NCBI GenBank assembly: GCA_017520425.1
Contig: JAFXFO010000031.1
Span: 124,001 to 188,000, forward strand
DNA from: Lachnospiraceae bacterium
Lineage (GTDB): Bacteria > Bacillota > Clostridia > Lachnospirales > Lachnospiraceae
Reading direction: 5' to 3'
DNA: 64,000 bases
Position 1 is the stretch's first letter. Every line of letters begins with the position of its first letter. The notes beneath the pieces were generated by a model, which worked only from the letters and a program-made list of their open reading frames with translations, made no database searches and had not been told where the DNA came from. Made by a program: the position numbers and the translations under genes. Positions 53,562-63,300 of the stretch are shown here, one piece after another.

Positions 53562-53613
53562 ATCTTTTCAAAATACAATGATTATTTCATACACTATAGA
53601 ATGGAGAGTATAT

Positions 53614-54387
53614 ATGAAACAGGGGGAACGACTCATCAGCCATGATGAAATACAAAAACTTTTACACGACAATGCAGAAAAAGGCTTTATCCATACTACA
53701 TATCAGGAAGAATCTCAGCGTTTTCATTATCTCATGAATGGTGATCAAAGAGCAATCGAAGATGCTGACCGGCTTCTCAACCCCAACCTACAAGGCAAGC
53801 TTTCCCAAGATCCGCTTCGCAATATCCTATATCTTTTTATCGTCAATACAGGAATTGCCACTCGCTATCTGATTGAAACCGGAATTCCTCAGGAAACCGT
53901 GTATTCCACAAGCGATTTGTATATCCAGAAGGCCGATCAGGCAAAAACAATTGAAGAAATCCTCAAATTAAACCACGAGGTCTGGACGGTTTTTGTGGAA
54001 ATGGTCCGTACACACAAAAAAAAGAGCATGTACTCCAAGCACATTCTGTTTTGCTTAAACTACATCGACTCTCACTTTAACGAAAAAATATCTCTTGAAT
54101 ATGTAGCAGAACAAATCCATTTGAATCCATGCTATCTTGCCACAATATTCAAAAAAGAAACCGGTAAAACTTTTGCAGGATACGTGTTGGATATGCGCAT
54201 ACGTACTGCCATCTGTTTATTAACAAAAACCGATTATACCTATACCCAGATTGCTTACTCTCTGGCCTTCTGCTCCCAAAGTCATTTTACAAAGAGCTTT
54301 CGTAAATATACCGGCTACACGCCCAAACAGTATCGCATGAATTTCTACAATACAAATTTATCGGCAATGAACCCTATCATCAAATAA
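53614..54387 (+). CDS. AraC-family transcriptional regulator
   Basis: 257 residues from the ATG at 53614 (GGAG 7 nt upstream); the frame begins at 53578 without a ribosome site. The C-terminal 100 residues carry the double helix-turn-helix: NEKISLEYVAEQIHLNPCYL and FKKETGKTFAGYVLDMRI, ending SFRKYTGYTPKQYRMN. The N-terminal about 150 residues are helical and of no recognised sensor family. The target is unknown; its neighbours are a divergent MutS-like gene and a convergent hydrogenase operon. Confidence 0.9.
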   Translation: MKQGERLISHDEIQKLLHDNAEKGFIHTTYQEESQRFHYLMNGDQRAIEDADRLLNPNLQGKLSQDPLRNILYLFIVNTGIATRYLIETGIPQETVYSTSDLYIQKADQAKTIEEILKLNHEVWTVFVEMVRTHKKKSMYSKHILFCLNYIDSHFNEKISLEYVAEQIHLNPCYLATIFKKETGKTFAGYVLDMRIRTAICLLTKTDYTYTQIAYSLAFCSQSHFTKSFRKYTGYTPKQYRMNFYNTNLSAMNPIIK

Positions 54388-54395
54388 CATGCAGA

Positions 54396-54422
54396 CTGCC
54401 AACAGACCTAATCTGTTGGCAG
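54396..54422 (+). terminator. Rho-independent terminator after the araC-type gene
   Basis: Perfect 10-bp stem CTGCCAACAG / CTGTTGGCAG with a 7-nt loop, followed by CGTTTTTA on the plus strand. Confidence 0.88.
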
Positions 54423-54441
54423 CGTTTTTATGTAATATTAT

Positions 54442-56172
54442 TTACTTAGACGAACATTCGCTACAATCTCCGCACTCACCACATGAATGTTCCACATGAT
54501 TGTGCAGTAATTTATGTTCCTTGCCCTTTAACAAGCCGTCATACAGCATGGTAATAAAGGGATTCTCGGTGGAAAGCTTAATCTGGGAGGCCTTATCAAT
54601 ATTGTAGATACCTTCCATACGTGCCTTCTTGGTACGAGGACCGATAGGGGTGGGCTGACCGCCTCCGGTAATACAACCACGCTTACAAGCCATTACTTCC
54701 ACAAAGTCATAATATGCTTCACCCGACTTAATCTTTTGCAATAATTCATCTGCAGAAGCCAGGCCGTTTACGACAGCAATCTTCACTTCTCTCTCACCAA
54801 CCATAACAGAGGTTTCTTTGATACTTTCATCACCACGCATCCCCATGAAGCTGATGGTATCCAAATCTTCCGGACGGCTACTGTTTACAATTCTACGGAT
54901 TACCGCTTCTGTTACACCACCGGTTACGCCAAAGATAGCGCCCGCACCGGATGCCAGACCGAAAGGCATATCTAAGGACTCGGAAGGTACCTGATTCAAA
55001 TCAATACCAGCTTCGCGAATCATACGGTTTACTTCTACTGTGGTAAGTACATAATCCACATCCTGCTCACCGTCTGTAAAATGCTCAGGACGAACAATTT
55101 CATTCTTCTTTGCTGTACAAGGCATGATGGAAACCACGATGGTCTTTCTGGGGTCATCCTTGCGCATACGGCCGTCTTCTTTAAGTAGCGCACCAAACAT
55201 CTGCTGAGGAGAACGACAGGTGGAAATATTCTTTCTGAATTCCGGATATTTATTTTCACAGAACTTCACCCAGCCGGGACAGCAAGAGGTAAACAGCGGT
55301 AAATTCTCGCCTCTTTCCAGTCTCTCCATAAACTCCTTGGACTCTTCAATAACAGTCAGGTCTGCTGCAAAATTGGTATCATAAATCTCTTCAAAGCCCA
55401 TTCTTCGCAGTGCTGCTACCAGTTTACCCAGACAGTTCTCCCCCTTAGGGATACCGAATTCATCACCGATTGCCACACGTACTGCCGGTGCAATCTGTAC
55501 TACTACTCTGTTATTCTTATCAGCCAATGCATTCCAAACTTCATGTACATTGGACTTAATGGTAATAGCACCGGTAGGACAAACCACACGACACTGACCG
55601 CAGCCAACACAATCCGTATGTGCCATTTTCTTATTAAAGGCAGGCATAACACGCATTTCTGAGCCACGATGTGCAAAGTTTAATACGCCAATACCCTGGA
55701 TTTCTTCGCAGGTACGTACACAGTCACCGCAAAGAATACATTTATTTGGGTCAATCACAATACAATTGGAGGAATCATCAATCGGATACTGCTCCTTAGT
55801 ATTCTGGAAACGAACGGAGTTGACACCCAGCTGCTGTGCCAAAGTCTGCAGTTCACAGCTTCCGTTCTTACGACAGGTGGTACAATCTCTGCAATGAGAT
55901 GCCAACAGCAATTCCAAAATCATCTTTCTGTGGTGCTGTAACTTAGGAGTATTGGTATAAATCACCATGCCGTCCCTCGGTTCTTCTGAGCAGGAAGCCA
56001 TCACTCTTCCTCTTTCATCCTCAACCACACACATACGGCATGCACCATAGGTCGAAAGCTCTGAATGATAACAGAATGTAGGCAAATCAATTCCTGCCTT
56101 ACGGATAACAGTCAAAAGATTCTTCTCGTCATCAAATGGTACTTTTCTATTATTAACTGTAATATACTTCAT
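54442..56172 (-). CDS. hydA: [FeFe] hydrogenase catalytic subunit, electron-bifurcating type (HydA)
   Basis: 576 residues from the ATG at 56172 (GGGG 8 nt upstream). It has a 2Fe-2S ferredoxin domain (CYHSELSTYGACRMC), a His-Cys3 cluster motif (HCRDCTTCRKNGSC), two 4Fe-4S motifs (CILCGDCVRTCEE; CVGCGQCRVVCP), then the H-cluster motifs TSCCPGW, MPCTAKKNEI and VMACKRGCITGGGQP. The L3 motif has Lys-Arg where many relatives have Pro-Gly or Arg-Gly. The tail ends with four Cys in CGECGDCSEC, a C-x2 spacing that may bind another cluster or zinc. With HydB and HydC it should couple NADH and reduced ferredoxin to H2 formation. Confidence 0.95.
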   Translation of the reverse strand: MKYITVNNRKVPFDDEKNLLTVIRKAGIDLPTFCYHSELSTYGACRMCVVEDERGRVMASCSEEPRDGMVIYTNTPKLQHHRKMILELLLASHCRDCTTCRKNGSCELQTLAQQLGVNSVRFQNTKEQYPIDDSSNCIVIDPNKCILCGDCVRTCEEIQGIGVLNFAHRGSEMRVMPAFNKKMAHTDCVGCGQCRVVCPTGAITIKSNVHEVWNALADKNNRVVVQIAPAVRVAIGDEFGIPKGENCLGKLVAALRRMGFEEIYDTNFAADLTVIEESKEFMERLERGENLPLFTSCCPGWVKFCENKYPEFRKNISTCRSPQQMFGALLKEDGRMRKDDPRKTIVVSIMPCTAKKNEIVRPEHFTDGEQDVDYVLTTVEVNRMIREAGIDLNQVPSESLDMPFGLASGAGAIFGVTGGVTEAVIRRIVNSSRPEDLDTISFMGMRGDESIKETSVMVGEREVKIAVVNGLASADELLQKIKSGEAYYDFVEVMACKRGCITGGGQPTPIGPRTKKARMEGIYNIDKASQIKLSTENPFITMLYDGLLKGKEHKLLHNHVEHSCGECGDCSECSSK

Positions 56173-56183
56173 CTTTATGTCCC

Positions 56184-58070
56184 CTAACTTTCTGCATGAA
56201 TTGCGCCAAACGGGCATGCACTTTCACAAGCGCCACACTTAATACAAATGTCTGCATCAATGGTAAACGGCTCTCTGATCTGGCCTGAAATCGCACTAAC
56301 CGGACAATTTCTTGCACACTTTGAACAACCCTTACATTTTTCAGGGTCAATCACAAACTTACGGAGAGCTGTACAGGTACCGGACTTACACTTCTTATCC
56401 ACTACATGCTCCAGATACTCTTCACGGAACATTTTCAAGGTACTCATGACAGGAAGTGCTGCACTCTTGCCCAAACCGCACAATGCAGTATCAGTAATGG
56501 TGGTAGCCAATTCTTCCAGCATATCTAAATCTTCTACTTTACCGTTTCCTGCAACAATACGTTCCAGAATCTCCAGCATACGCTTGGTACCTTCACGACA
56601 TGGTACACACTTACCACAGCTTTCATTCTGGGTAAAGTTCATAAAGAAACGAGCCACTTCAACCATACAGGTCTTGTCATCCATAACTACCAGACCGCCG
56701 GAACCAATCATGGCACCCAACTTCTTTAAGGAGTCAAAATCCAGGCTCACATCCAACTGAGGAGTCATCAGACATCCGCCGGAAGGTCCGCCAATCTGAA
56801 CCGCCTTAAACTCGCCATCACCCTTGATACCGCCGCCGATATCAAAAATAACCTCACGCAAAGTAGTACCCATAGGCACTTCAATCAAACCGGTATTCTT
56901 TACACTACCGGTAATGGCAAATGCCTTGGTACCGGGGCTGCTTTCTACACCGATGCCCTTATACCACTGTGCGCCGTTCAAAATAATCATAGGAACATTC
57001 GCATAAGTCTCCACGTTATTTAATACAGTAGGCTTCTCGAACAAACCTTTTTCTACGGTACGGGGAGGCTTTACTCGGGGCATACCTCTATTGCCTTCGA
57101 TGGAGGCAGTCAACGCACTACCTTCGCCACATACGAAAGCTCCTGCACCTCTGTTAATATGTAAATGAAAGCTGAAATCCGTTCCTAAGATATTATCACC
57201 TAACAAACCTACTTCTTCCGCATCCCGAATCGCCTTCTTCAAACGACTGATAGCCAAAGGATACTCTGCACGCACATAGATATAACCTTCCTGTGCACCC
57301 ACCGCATATGCCGCAATCATCATACCTTCAATCATCTTATGAGGGTCACCCTCCATAATACTTCTGTCCATGAATGCGCCCGGGTCACCTTCATCACCGT
57401 TACATACTACATAACGGATCTTTTCTTCCTGTCTGGCTACCTGTTTCCACTTATATCCGGCCTGGAAGCCTCCGCCTCCACGGCCACGCAGATTGGATTC
57501 CATGACCACATCAACCACCTCTGCAGGAGTCATCTCAAACAAAGCCTTTGCAAATGCCTGATATCCATCATTGGCCAAAGACTCACCAATATGCTCTGCG
57601 TCGATACGTCCACAGTTTTCCAAAACCAGACGGGTTTGTTTTTTGTAAAAAGGAATCTCTTCCTGCTTAGGATATTCCACACCATTCTGCTTATAAATCA
57701 GACGGTCTACGATTTCACCATTCTTGATGGTCTTTTCAAAGATTTCCTCACAGTCCTCCAATTTCACCTTTGTATACAATACACCCAAAGGCTCAATTCT
57801 CATCAAAGGGCCCATCTCACAGAAGCCATGGCAACCACTCTTCTTTACCTCCATTGGGCCGTCGCCGTGAGCAATTTCCGGCCCAAAATGTACTTCTACA
57901 TCAGGGTTTTCACCAATAAGAGTCTTGATTTTCTCATAAATCTCACCGGAACCACTGGCAAGACAGCCTGTACCTGCACAAATCAATACTCTGCATTTGC
58001 TATTATCAATACGCTCCTTATTTTCATCGCGGAGCTGGTTTAACATTTCTTTATTTTCAATTCTTTCCAT
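56184..58070 (-). CDS. hydB: NuoF-like flavin subunit of bifurcating hydrogenase (HydB)
   Basis: 628 residues from the ATG at 58070; an ATG four codons upstream overlaps its GGAGG. N-terminal thioredoxin-like 2Fe-2S domain (CAGTGCLASG...GCHGFC), then the NuoF FMN/NADH core (RGRGGGGFQAGYKW; CNGDEGDPGAFMDR; GAYICGE-type GAGAFVCGEGSAL), the SLBB region, a 4Fe-4S site (ESCGKCVPCREG), and a C-terminal two-cluster ferredoxin (CKGCSKCARNCP; CIKCGACESACP). It receives electrons from NADH and probably carries out flavin bifurcation. It ends 11 nt before hydA. Confidence 0.95.
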   Translation of the reverse strand: MERIENKEMLNQLRDENKERIDNSKCRVLICAGTGCLASGSGEIYEKIKTLIGENPDVEVHFGPEIAHGDGPMEVKKSGCHGFCEMGPLMRIEPLGVLYTKVKLEDCEEIFEKTIKNGEIVDRLIYKQNGVEYPKQEEIPFYKKQTRLVLENCGRIDAEHIGESLANDGYQAFAKALFEMTPAEVVDVVMESNLRGRGGGGFQAGYKWKQVARQEEKIRYVVCNGDEGDPGAFMDRSIMEGDPHKMIEGMMIAAYAVGAQEGYIYVRAEYPLAISRLKKAIRDAEEVGLLGDNILGTDFSFHLHINRGAGAFVCGEGSALTASIEGNRGMPRVKPPRTVEKGLFEKPTVLNNVETYANVPMIILNGAQWYKGIGVESSPGTKAFAITGSVKNTGLIEVPMGTTLREVIFDIGGGIKGDGEFKAVQIGGPSGGCLMTPQLDVSLDFDSLKKLGAMIGSGGLVVMDDKTCMVEVARFFMNFTQNESCGKCVPCREGTKRMLEILERIVAGNGKVEDLDMLEELATTITDTALCGLGKSAALPVMSTLKMFREEYLEHVVDKKCKSGTCTALRKFVIDPEKCKGCSKCARNCPVSAISGQIREPFTIDADICIKCGACESACPFGAIHAES

Positions 58071-58090
58071 ATGTTCCTCCATTCCGTCGA

Positions 58091-58576
58091 TTAAATCTCT
58101 ACTTTACCTTCGCGTAAGTCACGAATCAGTTCTGAAGCTGCATCCGGAGTCATGGACGGAAACACTTTATCATTTACGGTAAGTACCGGTGCCAATCCGC
58201 AGGCTCCCAGACAAGATACTGTTTCTAAAGTAAAAAGCATATCATCTGTCGTCACTTTAGACTTTGATAAACCCAAATCCGAATACAAACGTTCTAAAAT
58301 GGTGGTAGACTTTCTTACATGACATGCGGTACCATCACACACCTTAATCACATATTTCCCCTTGGGTTCAAATGAGAAATTCTCATAAAAAGTAGCAACG
58401 CTGTAGGCTTTACTCTCCGTAATGCCAATCTGCTTTGCTACATACACCAAAAGCTCCGCCGGCAAATAGCGGTACTCACTCTGAATATCCTGAATAATCG
58501 GAATCAGAGACGCCGGCTTTGCACCATATTCTGCTATGATTTCATCTGTTTTTTCATAATAGCTTTTATCCAGCAT
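58091..58576 (-). CDS. hydC: NuoE-like 2Fe-2S subunit of bifurcating hydrogenase (HydC)
   Basis: 161 residues, typical NuoE size. The thioredoxin-like fold has the four cluster cysteines in VCDGTACHV and SCLGACGLAP. The helical N-terminus reads SLIPIIQDIQSEYRYLP. AAAGGAG lies before the ATG. First gene of the hydCBA operon. Confidence 0.95.
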   Translation of the reverse strand: MLDKSYYEKTDEIIAEYGAKPASLIPIIQDIQSEYRYLPAELLVYVAKQIGITESKAYSVATFYENFSFEPKGKYVIKVCDGTACHVRKSTTILERLYSDLGLSKSKVTTDDMLFTLETVSCLGACGLAPVLTVNDKVFPSMTPDAASELIRDLREGKVEI

Positions 58577-58617
58577 GGTAATCTCCTTTGTTGTTTTTCT
58601 AAATTACGGCACCTTAA

Positions 58618-58646
58618 ATTATATGTCAGATTTATCCATTCGTCAA
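58618..58646 (-). promoter_or_regulatory. Predicted promoter of the hydCBA operon
   Basis: Minus strand: -35 TTGACG (58641-58646), 17-bp spacer, -10 TATAAT (58618-58623), about 42 bp before hydC. One of the strongest consensus promoters in the window. Confidence 0.8.
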
Positions 58647-58681
58647 TGTGACAAGCCCCTTTTTACGAAGCAATCTACTAT

Positions 58682-59557
58682 TTAAATATCAAACAAACTC
58701 ATCTGCTCATATCCCTTATCCTGAGGAAACTCATTCATGTATGCAAACACTTTATCCGGCGTACACATTATGTTATGTTCTTTGCAAGTATCCTGCAAGT
58801 ACCGATACAGTGCCCTTCCGTTTGGGCTCCCCAGTTCATAGGCATATCCATAGGTTCTTTGATAACGCTCCTTTAGTCCGGGAAAGTGCTCATCCAGCTT
58901 CCGGTAGAAATATTCCCTGTTGCCGTTTCGTAGCGTCATTCCGATTCCAAAGCATATGATTCCTTTTACTTTCGCTTGGATGCAATAGTCCAGAAGCCCC
59001 TCCAGGTTTTCCTTGGTATCGTTGATAAAAGGCAAAATCGGATCCATCCAAACCACCGTAGGAATTCCCTCTTCCTTCATGGCCATTAACATTTCAAATC
59101 GTTTTTTCGTAGTACAAACATTGGGTTCTAATATTTTGCACAACTCCTCATCATATGTGGTAAATGTGGTCTGCACCACTGCTTTTGCCTTTTGATTGAT
59201 CTTACGAAGCAAAGATAAATCTCTTAAAATACGGTCCGATTTGGTCTGAACCGCCACGCCAAAGCCATATCGTTCGATTACTTCGAGGCACTGCTTCATC
59301 AGCTCCAGCTTTTCCTCACAGTGCATATAGGGGTCCGACATACTGCCGGTCCCTATCATACATTTCTTCCGTTTGGATTGCAAAGCCTTCTCCAACAGGA
59401 CCACACAGTTCTGCTTCACCTCAATATCCTCGAAATCATGATTCATCTGATAACAATCACTCCTGCTGTCACAGTAAATACAGCCATGAGTACAACCACG
59501 ATATATATTCATACCATTCTTTGCAGATAAAATCCCTTTCGCGTCTACAAAATGCAT
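58682..59557 (-). CDS. Radical SAM protein, SPL/Rv2578c-like
   Basis: 291 residues from the ATG at 59557 (AAAGGAAG, 8 nt). The radical SAM motif is RGCTHGCIYCDSR (CxxxCxxC). It continues with TGSMSDPYMHCEEKLELM and TKSDRILRDLSLL, typical of the spore-photoproduct-lyase-like clade that PGAP-type annotation calls SPL family radical SAM protein. The substrate is unknown. It ends MSLFDI. No obvious operon partner. Confidence 0.85.
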   Translation of the reverse strand: MHFVDAKGILSAKNGMNIYRGCTHGCIYCDSRSDCYQMNHDFEDIEVKQNCVVLLEKALQSKRKKCMIGTGSMSDPYMHCEEKLELMKQCLEVIERYGFGVAVQTKSDRILRDLSLLRKINQKAKAVVQTTFTTYDEELCKILEPNVCTTKKRFEMLMAMKEEGIPTVVWMDPILPFINDTKENLEGLLDYCIQAKVKGIICFGIGMTLRNGNREYFYRKLDEHFPGLKERYQRTYGYAYELGSPNGRALYRYLQDTCKEHNIMCTPDKVFAYMNEFPQDKGYEQMSLFDI

Positions 59558-59636
59558 ACCGGACTTCCTTTCGTAAATTACTATAGCCACTAAAAAGATT
59601 ATAATCTTTTCAGTGGCTATGTGCAAATGTTAAATC

Positions 59637-59864
59637 TTATACACTTTCCTTACGAATATCTTCCAGTATATTCTCACTATTCTCATTATTATGGGTAATG
59701 ATGGATACCCATCCCAAAGCCACTGCTGCAATGGCGATAGCCAGGAAATATGCCCCTAAAGGATTTCCTAAATCCACCCGGACTGCGCCGGTTGATTGAA
59801 ATAAGTTCCGCCTCTTCTGAGGATAGCTTTCATTTTCGCCAGAAGCCCCTGCCTTGCGTCTCAC
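59637..59864 (-). CDS. Possible small membrane protein or 3' part of a decayed gene
   Basis: Open frame of 75 codons from a GTG. The C-terminal half looks like a real protein end: a membrane helix (GAYFLAIAIAAVALGWVSII) and a charged tail (ENSENILEDIRKESV). The first 30 residues are basic and low in homology-like features, and no ribosome site precedes the GTG. It may be the 3' end of a gene whose 5' part has been replaced by the hairpin-rich stretch upstream. Function unknown. Confidence 0.35.
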   Translation of the reverse strand: MRRKAGASGENESYPQKRRNLFQSTGAVRVDLGNPLGAYFLAIAIAAVALGWVSIITHNNENSENILEDIRKESV

Positions 59865-59881
59865 TACTTACAAGTCCGTGC

Positions 59882-60056
59882 ACAACCGCCAGATACTTCG
59901 TATCCGTCGGTTGTACAGCTTTCGCCGTATGTTGGTACATAATACGTCCAAGCCGCTTCGAAAAAGCTTCGCTTTTCCTCAGTGTTTGGCTTTCGCCAAA
60001 TTGTCCACTCGTAAAAAAGAGACTCATACAAGTAAACTTGTATCGCCTCTTTTTAC
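59882..60056 (-). ncRNA. Candidate structured RNA or palindromic element, four hairpins in 175 nt
   Basis: Hairpins on the minus strand, in order: a stem GTAAAAAGAG pairing with CTCTTTTTTAC with an inner ATACAAGT/ACTTGTAT stem (60011-60056); TTTGGC-GAAA-GCCAAA with a GNRA loop (59985-60000); GAAAAGC-GAA-GCTTTTTC (59960-59977); ACAACCG...CGGTTGT with inner GATAC-GAA-GTATC (59882-59914). An open frame of 116 codons crosses it (59830-60180), but all three frames are largely open and the peptide is not protein-like. It may be a structured non-coding RNA or a short dispersed repeat. The outermost hairpin could also act as a terminator. Confidence 0.35.
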
Positions 60057-60154
60057 TCCTGTCCAGCTTGGACTCAATGCTCCAGCATATTTTCAATAAA
60101 AATTTGAATGTGTCAAGTAAGGGACAAAATAGATTTCGCAGCCTTGTTACTATT

Positions 60155-60223
60155 TCAGTAATCCTCCATGAAAATAACACTCATATGTGCACCGTATGCG
60201 CTGCGTGCTTCTGTAACTTTCAT
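60155..60223 (-). pseudogene. 22-codon open frame, possible 5' remnant of a gene
   Basis: ATG at 60223 with AAAAGGA about 10 nt upstream; the peptide begins MKVTEARSAYGAHMS and stops at TGA 60155-60157. The start looks like a genuine gene beginning that is soon interrupted, and the same frame has several further stops. With the membrane-helix fragment at 59637-59864 it may represent the two ends of one gene broken by the structured element. Confidence 0.3.
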
Positions 60224-60316
60224 TTTTTTCACATCCTTTTGCTTAAATACAAGACACCTCCGTGTATCTAAATAATATATCAGCAAATATGCGAAGATTT
60301 TAAAGAACCCAAATGA

Positions 60317-63300
60317 CTAATCGCACATATTCCTGATTACTTCTATCAACAACAAGGGCATAAACGGTTTTGTTATGAAATCATCACACCCTAATTCCTT
60401 GAATTCAGAGCTTGCCGTAAGTTCTTTATCTGCAGTCATTAAAGCAACCGCAATCTGATGCTTCATACGGATTTGTTTTAATGTCTCCAGCCCATCCATC
60501 TCAGGCATAATTACATCAAGTAATATCAAGTCAATCTCCGTTTCCTCTAAAATCTGTAACGCTTCTTTTCCTCCGGAAGCACCAATGATTTCAAAGCGCG
60601 GCTCATCACGCAGTATATTTCGTACAAACTTAACATTCATCGGTTCATCATCAACAACAAGTATCTTTCTGCCCGACAAATCACTTTGCTGTAGCTTATA
60701 TTCTTTATCTTCATCAATCATCTGAAGCATAACATCTGCAATCGCCGGATCAAACTGCGTTCCCCTGCCTCTGATAATCTCATTACGCACAGTTTCCTGC
60801 GGAAGTGCTTTACGATAACTACGGTTACTCGCCATAGCATCATAAGAATCTGCCACACAAAGAATTCTTGCAATTTCAGGTATATTTTCGCCTGCCAAAC
60901 CATGCGGATATCCTTTTCCGTCATATCTTTCATGATGATATTTGGTACCAAGTGCAATCTTTTCACTGCCGGAAATCCATTTCAGGATATGATACCCAGT
61001 ATCCGGGTGAATCTTAATGATATCAAATTCCTGTTCCGTTAATTTGCCCGGTTTATTTATGATATCTTCCGGTACACGGATTTTACCGACATCATGTAAC
61101 AAACCTGCTCGATATATTTCTTCCTGTTCTTCTTTACTTTTACCCATTTTAGCCGCTATCATTGCCGCATACTCTGCAACACGTTTGGAATGTCCGCTTG
61201 TATATCTGTCTTTAGCATCAACCGCTTCACTGAGCGCAGTAACAGTTTGCACAAACAACTCTTTTGTTTTATTTTGCTGTAAAACCAACTCTTCTGTCTT
61301 ATTCTTAACTTTTTCATCCAGTTCTACCCGAAGAATTTCAAGTTCATTTTTACGCATAAACAAATTAACCATCGAAACAACATTTACAATGGCAAAGAAA
61401 AATAATTCAAGACAAACAAGGATAAGATATGTAATAAAACCAGGTTGCTCCCACAATCGAATATCTCTTTTCAGTACAATTTCTTTTTCAGAAAGTACAT
61501 TCTGCGCAAGACTGTCAAGAATCTGAAATTTAATGCGGTATTCTTTCTTTTCCGGCTTTACTATTTGAATCGGCTCAATTTCATTCCAATGATAAATCTT
61601 TCCGTTATCGTTATCGTTTTCGCCTTCAAGGAAAAACCTGACCTTCATGTCCACACAGGCATAATTTCTGACCGAAGCATGAATTTGTATTTTTTCTGCC
61701 CTTGCCGGTATGAGATAATCACCGGTATTCCCTTGTTGTATGCATTCTCCGTCTACTTCAACATAAGACAATCCGTATTTGATGTTTTGGTTTGCAGAAG
61801 CATCGGTTTCATTATCGTGAAACAATACACACCCAGAATTACTGCAAAGCAGTAACTCTCCCGCTTGTGTTCTATCGTTCCATGAATTTGCAGTCAACCC
61901 TACTCCAAGTCCTTCATTCACATCATAAAGTTCATACTGTGTAACCTTATTGGCGCATAAATCACCCAATTTAACCTTGTATACCCCTGCGCTGCAGGTT
62001 ACATAAGCCATCTGACCTTCCACGATAATGTCATAATTATTGAAATACGGAAAAGAAGTAAGCTTTGTAATTTTATAATTCTCGCTCATATGACATAAAG
62101 AATTACTTGTCACAACTAAAAAACCATGTTCACAAGGAATCAGTCTTAATACTACTCCGGAAGAAAGTCCGTTTTCTTTTGTAAGTGTATTTGTTATCAC
62201 ACCATTTTCAATAACGTATATTCCGCTACCGTCACTTCCGGCAAGAAGAATACCGTCCCCTGCCTCAGCAAGTGTCAGTATCTGGGTATTCTGCATACCA
62301 TCATCCGCATTCAATACATTAACAACCTTACCGCCCTTTATATAGTTAATACCATCGGCAGTGCCGGCAACAATTGTTTCATCATTTAATTCCGTAATAC
62401 ATCGAAATCTGTCACTGGATGTATTCTGTGTCAGCACATCATAAAGATGAAAATCATTTTCTTTATTATAACAAAGCAATCCTTTATAAGTGCAAATCCA
62501 CAAATTTTCATGTGAATCAATAAACAGAGAACGTATTCTTATGCCCTCAAGACGTTTTGTAATCTCATTATTAACCTGCTGCAAAGAATTTTGATTTAAA
62601 ATAACCAAACCGTTATCCGTACCAAAATAATAATCTCCCGCATAAACTACCGATGCATTAACAACACGTGCCTCCTGTCCGGCTCGTTCAAAAACATTAA
62701 CAAAATTACTTTGCGACAATTTGATTACACCATAATGAGATGATGCGCCCCAGATATTTCCCTGATAATCTTCATAGATACAGCTGATAAATTCATCAAA
62801 CCCGTCACATTTAATGATTTGAAAAACACCATTTGCATCAAAATAACCGGATTTCGGTGACGCTGCAACCCAAACCCGTCCATTGCGGTCTTCAAATATA
62901 CTTGCAACAGAATCAGCAGTCAGATTCATTACTTTATTAAGCTTTATACCATTTTCCGAAACATCCAGCATCAAAACTTCGCCTTCATCGGTTCCGGCCA
63001 AAAGCCCCTTGGAAGAAACCGCAATACACTGACAAAAACACTGTTTAGCAATCTCATCTTCCAAAGAATAAATTTTACGTTCTGTAATCAGATACAATTT
63101 GCCGTTATTATCAATCGCAATTAATAAATCCTTATACACCGCCATTTCTTTCACAAAAGAAATATCATAATCCAAGACTTCAATCCGGTCATCTGCACGG
63201 AATACACAAATTTTGTCACTCGTTCCTACATAGATATTTCCTTCGCCATCTTCTGCAAAGCAGCGTACGGAATCTGAAATCAACCCGTCTTCCTTGGTAA

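Noticed and set aside
58682..59557. RiPP maturase partner of the PqqD-like protein
   Set aside because: The radical SAM protein is about 10 kb away, belongs to the SPL-like clade without a SPASM-type Cys-rich tail, and no precursor peptide gene is nearby.
59830..60180. Protein-coding gene of 116 codons
   Set aside because: All three frames are largely open, the peptide has no domain-like pattern, no ribosome site precedes it, and the DNA is better described by its hairpins.
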